Shown: positions 37,236 to 43,200 of the stretch, in pieces | How positions within the stretch are numbered: the first letter of the stretch is position 1 | Layout of the letters: each line of letters starts with the position of its first letter | NCBI GenBank assembly: GCA_902728285.1 | Contig: CACVBU010000807.1 | Location: 1 to 64,000 of the forward strand | Origin: Clytia hemisphaerica | Taxonomy: Eukaryota > Cnidaria > Hydrozoa > Leptothecata > Clytiidae | Direction: 5' to 3' | DNA: 64,000 bases | Notes under the pieces: generated by a model | Told to the model about the DNA's origin: nothing | The model's input: only the letters and a program-made list of their open reading frames with translations | Databases searched by the model: none | Position numbers and translations under genes: made by a program

Positions 37236-40200
37236 ATTATTTCCTTGATCTCCAAAAATATTGGTTCTTCTTACAAGAAAAGTGTTATATAATGTATATG
37301 CTGTGTGTATAAAATATATAAATAACTAACAACTCGAACAGATACGGGAAGAAGGACTCATCGGAAGGAATAAGGAAAACTAAGTGAAGTTCGGAATCAG
37401 AATACTGAGATATGACGTTTGGAATTTTGTTCGATTAGTAATAGTTAAACTGGATAACGGCTTGTTCGCAAGATAGTCGTCCTAGATAAATTATGGCAGA
37501 CAGTAAGAAATAAATAAACTATTCTTAGATAAATAATATCTCGTAAATATATTATAATTTTATATAGGCCGAGGACTAGGCATAGAAACAAGATTGTGAG
37601 AAGTGTGAAAAAAAATAAAAAAAATATTGTAGTTAATTCGATGAGGCGTTTGGGTTGAGGAATGTGATACGTCGCTAATAGAATTAATTGCTAAATATTA
37701 AAAACAAAAACAAAAACAAAAACAACGAAAATGCAAGAGGAGTATGCTGTCCCAGCCTTATTGTTAAAAATATATATAGATATATTAAGCATAAATGTAA
37801 ATAAATTTTAAACTAATTTAAAGCTCAATGTGTCAAAACCTAAGGTAAGCTTCAATGAAAAGGAAAGGATGGAGTTAGGTTAGGATCCTGAAGTAGTAAA
37901 ACATTAGAATTCGCAATATTGTCAAGAATATAGTTATTGAGATACTTAGGTAACTTCAAATAGGTGATTATTGAAAAATTTCAAGGATTCAATGATTTAG
38001 CTAATGCCCTATCAAAATAAAATTTCCAAGCTAGGTTTGCAAAGCTATCTTTTGATTCGATATGCTTTATGTTAATAGGTAAATCATTAAAACATGTAGC
38101 ACCCTCGTGCTCAAAGGTACCAGCCACACGATTTCTGTTTTCAACATCATGCAGAATAATGTTTTCAGAACGCAGCTCTCTGTCAGGGTTGGTTACTTTG
38201 GATAGGCGTAGGTAAGATGGCCAATCGGGGTTATGGAGTGCGCTGTGTACGGTTTTTGCCATGGTGAAGTCGATCATTTCGGTGACGGGTAGCCATTTCA
38301 GCTCGATAACATCTTTGATGGAGGCGTGGCGCTTCAGCACAAAACCAGCCGCGGCGTTCTGAACTTTCTGCAAACGTTTTAGTTGGTATTTTGCAGCATC
38401 TGAAAGTAGCACAGATCCATACATTAATTTGCTGAGGACCAAAGACTCCACTAGCATTTTACGTTGGTGCCAGGTTGTGATGTTTTGAAACTGTTTCAAG
38501 TTACGTAGTTTAGCAAAACAGCACTTTAGCGTCTGATTAACATGCTCGGTCCAATCAAGATGCTCGTTGAATTTGACGCCGAGAATCTTGAAGTTCTGGA
38601 CTTTTTCGATGTCTTGGCCGGCACTTTTTATCTCGGTGACCAAGTCAGCAAGCGAGTGGCGTTGTGCTAGCTGTCTGGTTGAAAATACAGTCATTTTTGT
38701 TTTCTTAGCATTCAAACAGAGATTATTTCGGTCCGACCACTGGTTAATGTTATCGATCTCTATCTGTACGGATTCGATGGTGTTCTGTATCTCTTTGATT
38801 TTTGCGTGACGTAGTTGTGTTGTATCCTCAGCGTAGAGAAGATAGGTACTCTGACCATTAGTGTTTATTGTGGTAATGTATAAGTTAAACAGAATAGGGC
38901 CGAGTATACTGCCCTGTGGAACACCAAACTGAACGTTTAACTTGTTAGACGATTTGTCGTCGATCTGAGCGTACTGTTTACGGTTGGACAGATAATCACC
39001 GATAAGAAACAAGACTTGTCGGGAGAAGCCAAGATTGTTGAGATGCTCCAGTAGAATACGATAATCAACTGTATCAAAAGCTTTCGAGAAATCGGCAAAA
39101 ATCGATAAGGTCACTTCACTTCTACTCATAGCAGTTTTAATATCATCTTTCAGTTTAAGTAGAACAGTTGTGGTTGAATGTGATTTTCGGAAACCGGATT
39201 GACTGTCGAGGTAAATAGATTTCGTTTCAATGTGGTCTGTAAGTTGTTGAAGAATAACTCTTTCGAATACCTTGGATAGGATTGGTAGGATGCTGATGGG
39301 TCTGTAGTCGATTAGTGATTGGGGATCGTTGATTTTGGGTACAGGACAGATTCGGCTAATTTTCCAGTCGTCTGGAAAAGTTGACGTTGTTATACAGCTG
39401 TTGATGATGTGAGTCAGGGGTGATGCGAGGTATTCTGACACTGGTTTGACGAACTTTGATGGGATATTGTCTGGGCCGGTTGAGCAGTCCGATCTCAGTT
39501 TTTGGATGGCTTTAAGTACTTCGTCATGAGTCGCATGGCGAAGATGGAAGTTATCTGGATGATCAGGTAACTCGCGAATAAAGGATTTTGAGAGCTCTCC
39601 AGCATTCTTCCCCGTCGTGCGAACAGCAGTTGAATTGAAGAATTTGTTGATTTCGTCTGGATCAATACTCATACGTTTCAAGCGAGGGTGAAGAATTTTG
39701 TTGATGACATTCCATGATTCTGAGGAAGTTTTATTTGCGAGAAGGTTTTTTAGAAACTTTTTCTTTGCGTCTCGGATATTTGATTTGAGATCGTTTCTTG
39801 TTTTTCGGAGTTGCTCCAGCTGTACGTCGTTTCGATCGTTTTTCAGACTCACTCGAAGTTCTTCTTTCTGACGCTGCAGGTTTCGTACATCTAGATCTTT
39901 CATCCACGGAGATGACGGGCGTGTCAATTTAACTTTTCGTATAGGTGCATGGCGGTCAATACACTCAGTGATTAGTTTATTGAGTGCACTGACCTTATCT
40001 GAGGTGTTGTCAAAAGCGTACACGATGTTCAATGGAAGCTCACGAAAATCGTTAACATAGCTTTCAAGTACAAGGCTTCGCTCGTCGCTAATGTATTTGT
40101 GTCGAGGTTCGTATCGAGGTTTATTGATTTTTAATATACAAAATGGAGAGTCATGATCGGATATTTCGTCACAGAAGACAACGTCACTGGCGATCAATTT

Positions 40201-43200
40201 CGTATCAGTGTTGGTAATGACGTGGTCAATGAGAGTTCTCGACTTTCTCGTGGGTTCGGATACTAGTTGTTTGAGATTGAGCGTGCCCAAGATATTGTTG
40301 TAGGCTTCGTGCTCAGGTGAGGGTACAAGCAGATCGATGTTCAAGTCTCCTGTGATGATTATTGGACCGTGGTGAACGAGTGTCGCTTGGGAAATCAGTG
40401 ACTCGAATTTAACTAACCAATCTAGCTTATCACGAGACTTGCTGCTGGGCTGATAAACAATACCGATTAGGACATTGGAAAGTCGATTCTTACCGGTAAG
40501 TTCAATCCACTGATGCTCAATGGTTGTGTCGAAAGATTCGATATCCTTTCGGGCTTTGTGTAGGATGTTTGATTTGATGTAATAGCCGACACCACCTCCA
40601 CGTTTAGCGTCACGATTTCGAAAGTCTTTTTCGTAGCCTGCGATTTCATAGTGAGACAGCAAGTTTTTATTGTCTTTTAACCAGGTTTCGGACATGGTGA
40701 TTATATCGAACTGGTGTGTGGAGAGATATGATTCGAATTCGGCGAAGGTAGATTTCATTGATTGGGTGTTCAGATGCGCTATGGAGAGGTGCTTTCGATG
40801 TTGGTCGAGCAGAGCCACAGAGGGAGGCGTAGTGCCGTTGGTTAGATCGGGCACTGTAGAATCCAAATCAGACAAGTTTCGAATATTGAAGAAGGGCTGG
40901 ATGGTTAACGTACACGTGTGACAGGTCCATAGATACGGAACACGGGCATTATCTATTCGAACATTCTTACCGGCGCATTTATGGTGAAGCTGTTCTTTGC
41001 ACGATACACACTCAAGCCGTTTCGAGTTTATTCTTACTGTTTTGTTGCATGAGGCGCATAAGATGGGTCCAGGATTGATTTCGACATCTCCACACAGTAA
41101 CAGTCTGTTATAACAGCAATGGTTTGCATAATACGTGATTGGAGCTGAGTAGAAAGTTCTTTTGGATGTGTACAGTGCGTACTCTCGTTGTTTTTGTTGA
41201 ATAGCACATGAGTCAGTCAATGTAAACAACAGAATCAGGAGCAAAAAGTTCATTTTTTCCATTTCCTGTTGACGTTTAGTATGGAAAATACACCAAAAGA
41301 TTCAGAATCTGTTCAAGAATCTTTTTGATGCAAAAATGCGATGATTTTCTTCTTTTTCTCGACTTTAAACAGCAAAAAACTAATAAAAAACTTCACACTT
41401 TCTTTTGACGTTAGAAAAAACGTCCGTTACGCGCGAAGCCGTTGCATTGCTTCCTACCGTAAGTATCTATGTTATTAAGTCCATGTTAAGTGCCCATTAA
41501 GTGCCACTAGCAAGATACGAGACCGCCCCCGATTTTTTCGGTCCTGTACCAGTAGGTCGCCGCGATCCAGGCCGCCCTGTTTTTGCAATTTGCATTCTAT
41601 TTTTTGTTGCGTTTGATGGTCTTATAAAAAAATGTGTATAATAAATATTAATCTTGATTTGTATTTTTAGGACATGCGAAAGCACATGTAAACAGGAAGT
41701 TCAAACCAAGGGGTAGATGGAGCTCCGCAACCCGGGAGGGCAGTCCGTCTAGGAGAGGCTGAACTCCAAAATCAAAACGCAAGGGCAGATGAGGCTCTAC
41801 AGTCATGGTGAAGACAATTCATCTAAGAGAAGGAGAACTCTGAATTCAAAACCAGTTAAACGCGAAAACATCAGCGGAGAAGATTCGAAATATTAAGATT
41901 ACTATCAGGCCGAGATACAACCAAAACACAACATCGTCCTCAAGCTTGATATAGTGGACCTATATTTTAAGAGCTTTAAGTAGGAAAATGATTAGCATGA
42001 ACCAAATCTTCTCCAGAGACAACGAAAAATTAGTTTAAACATCAATGAAAAGACAGAAAGAAAATGCAACATCCCCTAAGGAAAGTATCTCCGAAAGAAT
42101 CACCACAGAAAAACAAAGAGGAGACAAGATAGAAGAAAGAGTGACAACATCTGGACAGTACAATAAAATACTCCATCACTTCAAGGCTCCCTTATTGACT
42201 ACATAAAAAGCCTACAAAAACGTTAAACTTATTACGTCGGTACTATAACATAAACTGCCGAACATATTGTGAAAAAAGATATGAAATCTGGATTGTAGGA
42301 ATAAAATATTGTGAATGAATAATAACATCTTGAAAAGGAAAAGTCACAAGTTTGTTTCTGTTTTAGTGCTACGAATTGAGCTTGTTTGAGAATTCCCAAG
42401 AAAATTTATTACGATGTTCTTAGCATTTTTCCATTATTTTAGTGAAAAAACAACTGATTATAGCCTTGGTGTAGACTGAACTTCTTCTACCTTAGACTAG
42501 CTTAGACAGCCAACGGCAAAGGTAGTGATTTACTGTCGTTCTTAGCCAAGGATCTAGTCAAATCAAAAGCTAACCACCACCGTCGCAGAAAAACACCGAT
42601 ACACGAACTCGCAAAGGTACACCAAGTTGAGCTTAATCAAGACGTTTGAAAGACGTGAGACAAAATGAAACTATAATACAATACAATAAAAACAACGTCT
42701 TAAAAACTTACAGCAGAAGCTCTGTTTGAATTGCTGTTTTGGTGCACCCTTTTGCATAAGATTTTTTTTCCTCCATTAAGATTCCGCTGCCACTTTTCTA
42801 GTGGAAAAAGACCAAAACTCCGGGTAGTTGAAAAATGAGCTTGTGAATGTTAGGCTGTTTCGTAAGTAAACACAAGATTATCTTTAAAAGAAAACCCTTT
42901 CCAATCTCATGCTGACTAACCCGGGAAAAATAGCGGATACATCTCGGAAAATTCAGGAGAATCTTTTAAGGGCGGAAATAGGAATCTAATGCAAAAGGAC
43001 TGGATCTAGCTAAATCAAAAGCTAACCACCACCGTCGCAGAAAAACACCGATACACGAACTCGCAAAGGTACACCGACACATAAAGTTGAGCTTAATCAA
43101 GACATTTGAAAGACGTGAGACCTTACAGCAGAGTAATGGATAGAGGACCAATATGTAATCAATAGAGGATCGATTGAAAAAAAGATCGATAAGGGATCAT

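Noticed and set aside
41671..41760. Longer last exon of the nested gene in another phase ([16 protein letters not shown]...)
   Set aside because: It is open and basic, but it needs a phase-1 entry while all other junctions of this gene are phase 0. The phase-0 reading (DMRKHM, stop) was preferred, with low certainty.
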